Origin: Planctomycetota bacterium | Lineage (GTDB): Bacteria; Planctomycetota; UBA1135; GCA-002686595 | NCBI GenBank assembly: GCA_020638835.1 | Contig: JACKHV010000005.1 | Span: 186,001 to 250,000 of the forward strand | Reading direction: 5' to 3' | DNA length: 64,000 nt | In this document: piece after piece, positions 17,521 through 25,462 of the stretch | Layout of the letters: each line of letters begins with the position of its first letter | Position numbering within the stretch: position 1 is the first letter of the stretch | The notes under the pieces: generated by a model | Database searches by the model: none | Told to the model about the DNA's origin: nothing | The model's input: only the letters and a program-made list of their open reading frames with translations | Translations under genes and position numbers: made by a program

Positions 17521-17540
17521 TCGACAGCACATGCTGTCGA
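17521..17540. repeat. 20-bp palindrome, possible operator
   Basis: TCGACAGCA and TGCTGTCGA are perfect 9-bp inverted arms separated by CA. The spacing and symmetry suit a dimeric DNA-binding regulator. It is 350 bp before ruvB and 430 bp before the lipoprotein start. It is not an E. coli-type LexA box (CTGTN8ACAG). Confidence 0.4.
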
Positions 17541-17850
17541 AGAGGGAATCTGGGGTCGGGCCGAGGGCATCATGTCGACGTGTCCGCAGGGCGAACGCCC
17601 GCTCTCACCAAGCGCCGTGCCGTTCCGCGCAGCCCAGCCGCACGGCCAGTGCAAGCTCCTTTCCGACAAGCACTTGGAAGCGCTCGACGAAGCGGGGAGC
17701 CCCGTTTTACGGGCCCCGAACGGCCGTCGAGAGCGATCTGCAGCGGGCCGCGGCCCGCGAGCGTGCGCTCCCGCACGCCCGCGCCGGGTGGGCTTGCGGG
17801 CAGCCTTGCACGATTCCAGGCCTGCGCGGCGACGGCATCCGCGCGCACGC

Positions 17851-17878
17851 TTGGTCCCGAGCGATCCGGCACTATGCT
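17851..17878 (+). promoter_or_regulatory. Possible ruvB promoter
   Basis: TTGGTC (17851-17856) and TATGCT (17873-17878), 16 bp apart. The -10 ends 11 nt before the ruvB ATG, so the message would be nearly leaderless, as proposed for other genes here. Confidence 0.35.
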
Positions 17879-17889
17879 CACGGAATCTC

Positions 17890-18945
17890 ATGAGCGCCCA
17901 CGATCACGTCTTCGACCCCACCGCCCTCGCCGGCGCTCCCGAGGAGGGCGGCGCGCCCGAACGCGAACTCGAGAACTCGCTGCGCCCGGAGTCCTTGGGG
18001 GACTTCGTCGGCCAGCAGCGCGCCGTCGAGAACCTCTCGATCGCGATCCGCGCCGCCGCCGCGCGCGGCGAGTGCCTCGACCACACGCTGCTCTCGGGCC
18101 CGCCCGGACTCGGGAAGACGAGCCTGGCGCGGATCCTCGCGCGCGAGCTCGGCACCACGCTGCACACGGCGACCGGCCCGGGGCTCGAGCGGCCGCGCGA
18201 TCTCGTCGGCCTGTTGACGCAGCTCAAGTCCGGCGACGTGTTCTTCATCGACGAGATCCACCGCGTGCCGGCCTCCGTCGAGGAGTACCTCTACACGGCG
18301 ATGGAGGACTACCAGGTCGACATCACGCTCGACCAAGGACCGCACGCACGCATCCTGCCCCTCAAGCTCGAACCCTTCTGCCTGGTGGGCGCAACGACGC
18401 GCGAAGGGCTCCTGTCCGCACCCTTCCGCAGCCGCTTCGGACTCTTCGAACGACTCAGCCCCTACCCCACCGAGGACCTCGTGCGGATCCTCGAGCGCTC
18501 GGCGGGCCTCTTGAACATCGGACTCGAACGGCCCGCCTCGGAACGACTCGCCGGTCGTTGCCGAGGCACGCCGCGTATCGCGAACCGCTTCCTGCGCCGC
18601 GCGCGCGACCTCGCGCAGGTCCGCGGGCAGTCCGCGATCGACGAACGCCTCGCGATCGACGCGCTCGAGCGCATGGGCATCGACGAACACGGCCTCGAGG
18701 AGATGGACCGCAACGTGCTGCGCTGCCTCGCGCAGGCCGGCGGTGAACCCGTGGGTCTGAAGACGATCGCCGCCGCGATCGGCGAGACCGAGGACACGAT
18801 CGAAGAGGTCTTCGAGCCGCACCTCCTGCGCTGCGGGTTCCTGCAGAAGACCGCGCGCGGTCGTCGCATCACGCGCGCGGGTTGCGTCGCCGTGGACCTC
18901 GACCCGGATCAAGTCGGTGGATCGAACGACACGCTCTTCTCGTAG
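17890..18945 (+). CDS. ruvB: Holliday junction branch migration helicase RuvB
   Basis: 351 residues; hexameric AAA+ motor that, with RuvA, drives Holliday junction branch migration. It contains the N-terminal SLRPESLGDFVGQ segment, Walker A GPPGLGKTSLA, Walker B VFFIDEIHRVPASVEEYLY, sensor 1 LVGATTREGLLSAPFRSRFG, the GTPRIANRFLRR arginine region, and the winged helix ending in GFLQKTARGRRITRAG. Length and motif order are standard. ruvA and ruvC are not adjacent. The ATG at 17890 has no Shine-Dalgarno sequence. The next gene starts 29 nt before its stop. Confidence 0.97.
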   Translation: MSAHDHVFDPTALAGAPEEGGAPERELENSLRPESLGDFVGQQRAVENLSIAIRAAAARGECLDHTLLSGPPGLGKTSLARILARELGTTLHTATGPGLERPRDLVGLLTQLKSGDVFFIDEIHRVPASVEEYLYTAMEDYQVDITLDQGPHARILPLKLEPFCLVGATTREGLLSAPFRSRFGLFERLSPYPTEDLVRILERSAGLLNIGLERPASERLAGRCRGTPRIANRFLRRARDLAQVRGQSAIDERLAIDALERMGIDEHGLEEMDRNVLRCLAQAGGEPVGLKTIAAAIGETEDTIEEVFEPHLLRCGFLQKTARGRRITRAGCVAVDLDPDQVGGSNDTLFS

Positions 18946-20179
18946 GCTCGTCCTCGCGCTCGCGCTCGGCGTGACGGCGGCCTTCGGCGCGTGCCGGCTG
19001 CCGCCCGAGATCCCGCCGATGCCCTCCGCGGTGGCGGTCGAACCACGCCCCGCGAACTTCGTGCGGACCGACGTGCTGCCGGTGCGGCTCTCGGCCGTCG
19101 AAGGCAAGCCGGGCGTGCTCGTCGAGAACGCGAAGGGCGGCAAGCGCTGGTTCGAGGCAGAGGGCTCGTTCGTGCGCTCCTCGAGCGGCGAGCGCGCGAA
19201 TTCGTTCACCGTCGAGCCCGAGAACGCGCTGCGCGGACTGCGCCTCGGTGATCGCAGCTACCGCGGCGAGTTGAGGATCGAAGCGCGCGACGCCGGCGGC
19301 CTACGCGTCACGAACCACGTCCCGCTCGAGGCCTACGTCGAGGGCGTCGTCGCCGGCGAAGTCGTGCTCTGGTCGGCGGAACCGGCCGAGCTCGAGGCGC
19401 AGGCCATCGCGGCCCGTACCTATGCGCTCGAGAGTCTCACGCGTCGCCCGCTCGCCCCCTTCCTGTGGGACGACACGCGCGACCAGGCGTATCGCGGCAT
19501 CTTCCTGCCGTCGAACGACGGCGAGGTGAAGGTCGCGCTGAAGCTGGCGCGCGCCATCGAAGCGACGGAAGGCATGGTGCTGCGGCGCGCGGGCGCGCTC
19601 TATGACTCGCGCTTCCACGCCTCGTGCGGCGGACACACGGCGACGCTGGGCGACGTGTTCCCGGCGGAGAGCGTGATCTTCGACGGCTCCGTGCCCTGTG
19701 CGCCCTGCCGCGCGATCGGCGCACTCGAGCGCAGCCGCGGAGAGGATCGCGGCAAGGTCGCCTGGCGCGCGCACTTCGACAACGCTCGACTCGACCGCCT
19801 CGCGCGCGAGCTGCGCATCGGCGACCGACTGCAGTCCTTGCGCGTCTCGCGCATGGACGCGCACGGTCGCTGGATCGCGGTCGAGTGTCGCGGAGACGCG
19901 AGCTCGCGCACGATCGAGTGGAACGAGCTGCGACGCCTGCTCGACGCGGGCGTCCTGAAGAGCGGCGTCGTCCACGTCACGAGCCCCGCCGCCGGTGCGC
20001 CGATCACCGACGGGCTGACGATCGAAGGCGTCGGTCGCGGACACGGCGTCGGGCTCTGCCAGATCGGAGCGCACGCGCTCGCCGTCGACGGCAGCAGCGC
20101 GAGTCAGATCCTCGCGCACTACTATCCGCTGGCACAGCTCGACAGCCTGTCGCCCTCCGGCCGCGAGCCCGTCGAGTGA
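18917..20179 (+). CDS. SpoIID/LytB-domain lipoprotein, putative peptidoglycan lytic enzyme
   Basis: 420 residues from GTG 18917, which lies inside the ruvB 3' end and gives a signal sequence with Cys26 in FGAC as the likely lipidation site. The SpoIID domain spans about residues 120-410: VPLEAYVEGVVAGEV (the Glu matches the catalytic position), AQAIAARTYALESL, FHASCGGHTA and the C-terminal GRGHGVGLCQIGAHALA with SQILAHYYP. SpoIID-family enzymes cleave glycan strands at denuded sites. Outside spore formers they usually act in cell-wall turnover. Next to ruvB and tgt, it is probably co-transcribed. Confidence 0.88.
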   Translation: MDRTTRSSRRLVLALALGVTAAFGACRLPPEIPPMPSAVAVEPRPANFVRTDVLPVRLSAVEGKPGVLVENAKGGKRWFEAEGSFVRSSSGERANSFTVEPENALRGLRLGDRSYRGELRIEARDAGGLRVTNHVPLEAYVEGVVAGEVVLWSAEPAELEAQAIAARTYALESLTRRPLAPFLWDDTRDQAYRGIFLPSNDGEVKVALKLARAIEATEGMVLRRAGALYDSRFHASCGGHTATLGDVFPAESVIFDGSVPCAPCRAIGALERSRGEDRGKVAWRAHFDNARLDRLARELRIGDRLQSLRVSRMDAHGRWIAVECRGDASSRTIEWNELRRLLDAGVLKSGVVHVTSPAAGAPITDGLTIEGVGRGHGVGLCQIGAHALAVDGSSASQILAHYYPLAQLDSLSPSGREPVE

Positions 20180-20219
20180 CGCGACGCCGCGCACCGACCT
20201 CGCCTCCCCTTCCACGCGC

Positions 20220-21371
20220 ATGAACCGCCACGGCTTCGCCTTCACCGTCCACGCCCGCTGCCCGGAGACCGCGGCGCGGCAAGCGACCTTCGACACGCCG
20301 CACGGCCCGGTCTCGACGCCGGCCTTCATGCCGGTCGGCACGCGCGCCACGGTGAAGGGTGCGATGCCGCGCGACCTGCGCGAGATCGGCAGCCAAATGC
20401 TGCTCGCGAACACCTACCACCTGCACCTGCGCCCCGGAGAGGAAGTCGTGCGCAAGCTCGGCGGGCTGCACGGGATGATGGCGTGGGACGGTCCGATCCT
20501 GACGGACTCGGGCGGTTACCAGGTGTTCTCGATGGGCGACATCAACCGCGTCACGGAACAAGGCGTGCGCTTCAAGTCGATCGTCGACGGTTCGATGATC
20601 GACCTCACGCCCGAGCGCGCCGTCGACATCCAACAAGCGCTCGCGGCCGACGTGCAGATGGCGTTCGACCACTGCCCTTCCGACCCGACGGACAGGAAAC
20701 TCGTCAGCGAGGCGACCGACCGCACGCACCGCTGGCTCGAGCGCGGCGTGCGCCACCACCGCGCGACCGGCGGCGAGGACCGCGGCCAGGCGCTGTTCGG
20801 CATCGTGCAGGGCGGCGCCTTCGAGGACTTGCGTGCGGCGTCCGTCGACGCGGTCTGCTCGCACGACTTGATCGGCTACGCGATCGGCGGCGTCAGCGTC
20901 GGCGAGGACCGCGAAGCGATGCGGCTCGCCGTCTCGGCCGCCGCGCCGCGCCTGCCCGAGGATCGCCCGCGCTACTTGATGGGCGTCGGAACCCCGCGCG
21001 ACTTCTTCGACGCGATCGAGCGCGGCATCGACCTCTTCGACTGCGTCACGCCGACGCGCCACGCGCGCAACCACATGGCGTTCACGACGGAGGGCATCCG
21101 CAACCTGCGCAACCAGGGCTACGCGGAGGACCCGCGCCCGCTGGACCCGAACTGCGACTGTCCGTGTTGTACGCAGTACTCGCGCGGGACCTTGCGGCAC
21201 CTCAGCGTGACGCAGGAGATGCTGGGCGGCATGTTACTGACGCTGCACAACCTGCGCTTCTTCCACCGCTTGATGCAGCGCATCCGCGAGGCGATCCCGG
21301 CCGGCAGACTGCTGGCGCTGCGCGACGAGGTCGTCGAGGCGAGCTCACGCCGACTCACGCCCGAGGACTGA
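20220..21371 (+). CDS. tgt: Queuine/preQ1 tRNA-guanine transglycosylase
   Basis: 383 residues; exchanges G34 for preQ1 in GUN-anticodon tRNAs. Motifs are FMPVGTRATVKG, the catalytic Asp96 in ILTDSGGYQVFSMG, QALFGIVQGG, YAIGGVSVGE, RYLMGVGTP, and DLFDCVTPTRHARN with the nucleophilic Asp. The Zn site CDCPCC plus a His (about 25 residues later) is complete. It follows the SpoIID-like gene by 40 bp. A 42-bp hairpin begins 6 nt after its TGA. Confidence 0.97.
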   Translation: MNRHGFAFTVHARCPETAARQATFDTPHGPVSTPAFMPVGTRATVKGAMPRDLREIGSQMLLANTYHLHLRPGEEVVRKLGGLHGMMAWDGPILTDSGGYQVFSMGDINRVTEQGVRFKSIVDGSMIDLTPERAVDIQQALAADVQMAFDHCPSDPTDRKLVSEATDRTHRWLERGVRHHRATGGEDRGQALFGIVQGGAFEDLRAASVDAVCSHDLIGYAIGGVSVGEDREAMRLAVSAAAPRLPEDRPRYLMGVGTPRDFFDAIERGIDLFDCVTPTRHARNHMAFTTEGIRNLRNQGYAEDPRPLDPNCDCPCCTQYSRGTLRHLSVTQEMLGGMLLTLHNLRFFHRLMQRIREAIPAGRLLALRDEVVEASSRRLTPED

Positions 21372-21465
21372 GAAGTACGGTACCGCGTTCGTTTTTCCAA
21401 AATAGCGGTCCGCCGGCGCTGGGCGCCGGCGGACCGCTATTTCGGAAAAACGAACGCGGTACCGC
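21372..21465. repeat. Long stop-to-stop hairpin A (42-bp stem)
   Basis: Left arm 21378-21419 and right arm 21423-21464 are inverted copies with one mismatch in 42 positions and a 3-nt loop. The element fills exactly the 94 bp between the TGA of tgt (plus) and the TGA of the small cysteine-protein gene (minus). The stem has a GC-rich tip, an A/T-rich middle (TTTTTCCAAAATAG) and a GGTACC base. It has no U-tract outside. Bases 21379-21408 recur exactly at 58058-58087. A bidirectional terminator or 3' stabiliser is the simplest role. Confidence 0.85.
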
Positions 21466-21624
21466 TCACTTGCCCTTGTAGTCCGGGCACGTGCGAGCGT
21501 TCGGACGCTCCGGTCGGCTGCAAGTCGACGGGTGGTTGTACTTGCAGCGGTCGCACAGGAAGTCTCCGCCGTCGAGCGCGAAGAGGCGGCGGAAGAAGAG
21601 CGCGATGGACTGGAAGAAGCGCAT
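21466..21624 (-). CDS. 52-residue cysteine-containing protein
   Basis: A short gene encoding a hydrophobic/basic N-terminus (MRFFQSIALFFRRLFALDGG) and a cysteine cluster CDRCKYNHPSTC, then a last Cys in ARTCPDYKGK. The four Cys and one His could bind zinc or form disulfides. The aromatic-rich N-terminus could be an amphipathic membrane anchor. The stop is directly flanked by hairpin A, which supports a genuine gene end. There is a 61-bp gap from the upstream gene at 21686. I do not know the family. Confidence 0.6.
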   Translation of the reverse strand: MRFFQSIALFFRRLFALDGGDFLCDRCKYNHPSTCSRPERPNARTCPDYKGK

Positions 21625-21685
21625 CGGGGATCGCGGCTCGCGGCGCCGCGCTCGTCCGCTGGGTCGAACGCGGCGCGCCTCGAAG

Positions 21686-22912
21686 CTAGCGGCGGAAGCG
21701 CCCGGAGATGACCTCGATCGAGCGCGCGTCGACGGTCGGCAGCTCGGCCTGGGCGTTGCGTCCGGAGAGAAGACCCTCGACGCCGATCTCGTAGCCGACG
21801 AAGAGCGCGAGGTCGTAGCGGCCGGAGGAGCACTCGATCACTTGCTTGCGATCACCGGCGTAGGTCACCACGTAGCGCGTGCCGCCGCCCTTCACCGGCT
21901 CCGCAGTCAGCCAGCCGCGGCTCTCGAAGCGACCCCAGAGCGGATCCTTGCGCAGCTCCGCTTCGCGGCGGATCTGTTCCTGGCGGTCGCGCTCGGCGTC
22001 CAGCGCCTTGCGCTGTTCGTCCAGCTTCGCGCGTTCCGCGAGCAGCTCTTCGTGCAACTTGATCTGGTCGAGGTCGCGCTCGACGATGCGTCGCGTGTTC
22101 GCGTCCGGGTTCATCAAGTAGACCTCGGCGTACGCCGCGCGCACGGCCTTGAAGTCGGGCGAGTCGGAGGCGATCGCCTCGCGCATCAGGCCCTGCGCGG
22201 TCGCGAGCTGCGCGTACAGCTCCGTCTTCGTGGCGGAACCTCCCGCGCCGGTCGCCTGACCGGCCGTCGTCGACGGAGCCTGCGTGTCGATCACGGGCTG
22301 CGTCGTTCCACGGCCCTGCGCCGCGGCTGTCGCAGCCATGCCGAAGAGCGCGGCACCGTCCGCGTCAGCGGGAAGCGCGGCCGTCTCGGACTTCGCGACC
22401 CAGGCGCGCGCGGTGGACGGCGACCAGACCTCGCACCAGTCCTCGGCCATCGGCAGCGAGGCGTCGGCGCGACGGATCAGGCGCACGCGATCCCCCTTGT
22501 GCAGCTGGCCGATCGGGAAGGAGTTCTGCGTGCGCGGTTCCGGACGCATGTTCACCTGGTTGCCGGTCAGCTCGAGCCATCCGGGACGGCCGCTCTCCGC
22601 GAGCAGACTGCCGTAGACCCAGACGCGGTAGCCGCCCGGCGCGGCGACGTGCAGGTAACCCGTCTTCTCCTCGTAGACCGCGAGCGGCGTGCCCGAGGGG
22701 ACGTCGGCGACGAGCAGGCCGGCGGGATCGGGCACGTTGCGGACCTTCGCGCCCTTCGGGGCGGCCTGCACGTAGCGGATGGCCTCCTGCGCGGTCGCGA
22801 TGGCCGCCGTGGGTTCGACCGCGGGAGCGGCGAGTGCGTTCCCCGTGCAGACGGCGAAGCACAGTCCGAGGAGCGCGGCGGAGGTGCGTTGGAAACGGAC
22901 TTCCAGGGTCAT
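21686..22912 (-). CDS. Secreted SH3-like domain protein
   Basis: 408 residues from ATG 22912, which begins a signal peptide (MTLEVRFQRTSAALLGLCFAV ending near ALAAP). Two bacterial SH3-like segments follow: about residues 40-100 (VRNVPDPAGLLVADVPSG, GYLHVAAPGGYRVWVYGSLL) and 105-170 (VNMRPEPRTQNSFPIGQL, CEVWSPSTARAWVAK). After an Ala/Thr-rich linker comes a charged coiled-coil stretch of about 50 residues (near 290-340) and a C-terminal globular part. SH3-like domains often bind peptidoglycan stems. It is divergent from the aminotransferase gene. The exact role is unknown. Confidence 0.8.
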   Translation of the reverse strand: MTLEVRFQRTSAALLGLCFAVCTGNALAAPAVEPTAAIATAQEAIRYVQAAPKGAKVRNVPDPAGLLVADVPSGTPLAVYEEKTGYLHVAAPGGYRVWVYGSLLAESGRPGWLELTGNQVNMRPEPRTQNSFPIGQLHKGDRVRLIRRADASLPMAEDWCEVWSPSTARAWVAKSETAALPADADGAALFGMAATAAAQGRGTTQPVIDTQAPSTTAGQATGAGGSATKTELYAQLATAQGLMREAIASDSPDFKAVRAAYAEVYLMNPDANTRRIVERDLDQIKLHEELLAERAKLDEQRKALDAERDRQEQIRREAELRKDPLWGRFESRGWLTAEPVKGGGTRYVVTYAGDRKQVIECSSGRYDLALFVGYEIGVEGLLSGRNAQAELPTVDARSIEVISGRFRR

Positions 22913-23171
22913 GTTCGATTCCCTCTCGAAGGCGCGTGCGGCGCCCCTGAATTCGGCGCCGGCGGCGCGCTGGTCTACTGTCCGGATCGGCGCCGGCGGC
23001 GCCGTGTGGTCCCCGCGCGCCCGCGGCACGCGACGGTTCTTGTCGTTCGGAAGCGGAAGTCGGCGATCCGCGCGGGACTCCGACCCCTTCCGGCGCGATC
23101 CTATGAACTCTCGGGGGTGCATTCCACTGCCCGGACCGACACAATCGCGCGCCTTCCGCGCCCCCCGCACG

Positions 23172-24278
23172 ATGTCCGACGCACTGCACTTCCCCTACAT
23201 GTTCTGGGCCCAGCGGGAGTCGTTCCGCTCGCCCTACTGCCTCTCGCAGTCGGGCATGCCGTCGCCCGATCCGGCCTTCCTGGAAGGGCTCAGCTGGGAC
23301 CTCGCTCCCCAGCAGGCGGACGCGCTCCCCGCCCTGCGCGCGCGCCTTGCGGAACTCTTCGGAACCGACCCGGCCCGCGTCGTCGTCACAGCCGGGACGA
23401 GCACCGCGATGGCGGTCTGCGCGACGCGCTGGTTCACGCCCGGCGCGCGCGTCGCGCACGAGCTGCCCTGCTACGACCCGCTCCGCACGCTGGCACCGCG
23501 CTTCGGCGCGGAAGCGGTCGCCGTCGAACGACGCGCGGACGAGGGCTGGAAGCTCTCCCCCACGCGCGTGCGCGCCGCGCTCGACGGCGCGCGCACGGGA
23601 CACCTCTTCCTCTCGAACCCGCACAACCCCTCGGGGCTCGCGCAGTCCGCGGAAGACATCGTCGCCCTCGCGGCGGAAGCGGAGCGCGCCGGCGGCGTGC
23701 TGATCTCCGACGAGGTCTACCAGGAGTTCCTGCCGCCCGACGAGCGCGTGCACGCCTTCGCGCTGGCGCCGAACGCGGTCTCGATCGGCAGCCTGACGAA
23801 GGGCTACGGGCTCGGCGCGCTGCGCATCGGCTGGATCCTGCTCGGCGATGCGCTCGCCGAGCGCGTGGACTCCGTGCTCGACTCGCTGTTCCTGCTCACC
23901 GTCGACCCGGCGACGCCCTGCTTGCGCGCGGGACGGCGCGCGCTCGACGAGTTGCCGCGCTTGCTGCAACCCCTGCGGCGCATCGAGCATGAGAGCCGTC
24001 CGCTGTGGGAACGCTGGCTGACGGACTGCGACGCCGTCGAGAGCTACGTCCCGCGCCACGGCTTGATCGCCTTCCCGCGCGTGAAGGGCGTCGACGACAC
24101 GCGCGCGCTCGTCGCGCACTTGCAGGCGAAGCACGGCGTCGACGTCGTACCCGGCGAGTTCTTCGGAGCGCCGGGGCACTTGCGCGTCGGCTGCGGACTG
24201 CCGGCCGAGAGCCTGCGCGAAGGACTCGCGCGACTCGAGCGCGGCATCGCCGACTACTGCTCCGGAGGCGGACGTTGA
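23172..24278 (+). CDS. Fold-type I PLP aminotransferase
   Basis: 368 residues. Motifs of class I/II aminotransferases are VTAGTSTAMAVCATRWF, the SNPHNPSG substrate/PLP loop, VLISDEVYQEFLP (PLP-contacting Asp and Tyr), the Schiff-base lysine in SIGSLTKGYGLGALRIGW, and a C-terminal HLRVGCGLP arginine region. The substrate cannot be inferred. It is coupled by a TTGA overlap to two glycosyltransferase genes. It could therefore serve amino-sugar or amino-acid decoration of a glycan, or simply be general metabolism. The 259-bp gap upstream holds no recognisable gene. Confidence 0.88.
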   Translation: MSDALHFPYMFWAQRESFRSPYCLSQSGMPSPDPAFLEGLSWDLAPQQADALPALRARLAELFGTDPARVVVTAGTSTAMAVCATRWFTPGARVAHELPCYDPLRTLAPRFGAEAVAVERRADEGWKLSPTRVRAALDGARTGHLFLSNPHNPSGLAQSAEDIVALAAEAERAGGVLISDEVYQEFLPPDERVHAFALAPNAVSIGSLTKGYGLGALRIGWILLGDALAERVDSVLDSLFLLTVDPATPCLRAGRRALDELPRLLQPLRRIEHESRPLWERWLTDCDAVESYVPRHGLIAFPRVKGVDDTRALVAHLQAKHGVDVVPGEFFGAPGHLRVGCGLPAESLREGLARLERGIADYCSGGGR

Positions 24279-25462
24279 GCGCGGGAGCGGCGGACCGAAC
24301 TCCCGCCGCGGCGGACACGGCTCCGCGCCTCGTCGTCTTCTCCGACGACTTCGGCAGGCACCCGTCCAGCGCGCAACACATCGCGCGCTGCCTCGTGCCG
24401 CGCTGGCGCGTCGATTGGGTCAACACGATCGGCACGCGGCGGCCGAGCCTTTCGGCGCGCGACCTCGCGCGCGCGGCCGGCAAGCTCCGCGACTGGTTCG
24501 GAAGCGGCGACGCACCCGCGAGCGCCGCGACACCGCCGCCGACGGGGCTCACCGTGCACTCGCCGATCCACTGGCCGGGCTTCGGCCTGCAGCTCGAGCG
24601 CCGCGCGAACGCCGCGCTGCTCGCGCGCGGACTGCGTGAAGTGCTCGATCCCGCGAACCCGCCCGTGGCGGTGATCGCGACGGCGCCGATCCCGGCCGAC
24701 CTCGCCGCGGCACGCCCGGACCTCGTCTGGCTCTACTACTGCGTCGACGACCTCTCGCAGTGGCCGGGGCTCGACGGCCCAGCGCTCGCGCGGCTGGAAG
24801 CGGAGTTCCTGCGGCACGTGCGCGGCGTGATCGCGGTCAGCGAACACCTCGTCGCGCGCATGGCCGAGTTCGGGCAGGACGCGGAGCTTCTGACGCACGG
24901 CATCGAACTGCAGCGCTGGGCGGGCGTCGTGCGGCGCACGCCGCCGGTCGCGCCGGTCAGGCCGCAAGCGCTGTTCTGGGGCGTCGCCGACCGTCGGCTC
25001 GACACGGAGCTGTGCCTCGCGCTCGCTGAACGCTGCGACCTGTCCTTCGTCGGTCCCGCCGACGATCCGGATCCGCGCGTCGTGCAGCACCCCGCGATCA
25101 CGCTCGAAGGCCCGCTGCCCTACGCGGAACTCTCGGGGCGCGCCGCGCTGGCCGACGTGCTCGTCATGCCCTACGCCGACCTGCCCGTGACGCGCGCGAT
25201 GCAACCGCTGAAGCTGAAGGAGTACCTCGCGACCGGGCTGCCCGTCGTCTGCTCCGACCTGCCGGCGAACCGCGAGTGGAAGGACGCGCTCGACCTGACG
25301 TTCGACCCCGCGCGCTTCGCGCAGCTCGCGGAAGAACGCGCGCGCGCGCCGCTCCCGGTGGAACAAGCGGCCGCGCGGAAGGCGCTCGCCAACGAGACCT
25401 GGGACGCCAAGGCGAAGCTCTTCGAGGACTTCGTCGCGAGGCACACGGGGGTACGGCCGTGA
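24275..25462 (+). CDS. GT-B glycosyltransferase, group 1-like
   Basis: 395 residues. The start is TTG 24275, overlapping the aminotransferase stop (TTGA), with GGAGG 7 nt upstream. Two Rossmann-like halves are visible: an N-terminal half with LVVFSDDFGRHPSSAQHI and VWLYYCVDDLSQWPGL, and a C-terminal half with QALFWGVADRRLD, LSFVGPADDPDPRV, DVLVMPYADLPVTRAMQPLK and KEYLATGLPVVCSDLPANRE. This resembles GT4-type proteins with a YxVDDxxxW stretch found in cell-surface sugar clusters. Probably cytosolic and acting on a lipid-linked or exported glycan. Donor and acceptor unknown. Confidence 0.85.
   Translation: MSAGAADRTPAAADTAPRLVVFSDDFGRHPSSAQHIARCLVPRWRVDWVNTIGTRRPSLSARDLARAAGKLRDWFGSGDAPASAATPPPTGLTVHSPIHWPGFGLQLERRANAALLARGLREVLDPANPPVAVIATAPIPADLAAARPDLVWLYYCVDDLSQWPGLDGPALARLEAEFLRHVRGVIAVSEHLVARMAEFGQDAELLTHGIELQRWAGVVRRTPPVAPVRPQALFWGVADRRLDTELCLALAERCDLSFVGPADDPDPRVVQHPAITLEGPLPYAELSGRAALADVLVMPYADLPVTRAMQPLKLKEYLATGLPVVCSDLPANREWKDALDLTFDPARFAQLAEERARAPLPVEQAAARKALANETWDAKAKLFEDFVARHTGVRP

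Larger units (their letters stand above)
17092..17889. other. 800-bp intergenic region between divergent genes
   Basis: No convincing gene on either strand: long open frames here have Arg/Pro/Ala-rich translations without motifs, typical of GC-rich noncoding DNA. It must hold the promoters of the propeller lipoprotein (minus) and of ruvB (plus). It also contains a 20-bp palindrome at 17521-17540 and a possible ruvB promoter at 17851-17878, listed separately. Confidence 0.6.

Noticed and set aside
17521..17540. Palindrome called as an SOS box
   Set aside because: Its arms are ACAG...CTGT, the reverse order of the E. coli LexA box, and it is 350 bp from ruvB. No SOS claim is supported.
17118..17891. 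257-codon minus-strand open frame in the gap before ruvB
   Set aside because: Translation is Arg/Pro/Gly/Ala-rich without motifs or signal, overlaps the ruvB promoter region, and is typical of GC-rich frames without stops.
21372..21465. Hairpins A-D considered as ends of an insertion sequence
   Set aside because: No transposase frame or target duplications, and the arms pair with each other over less than 200 bp. They are better described as palindromic elements.
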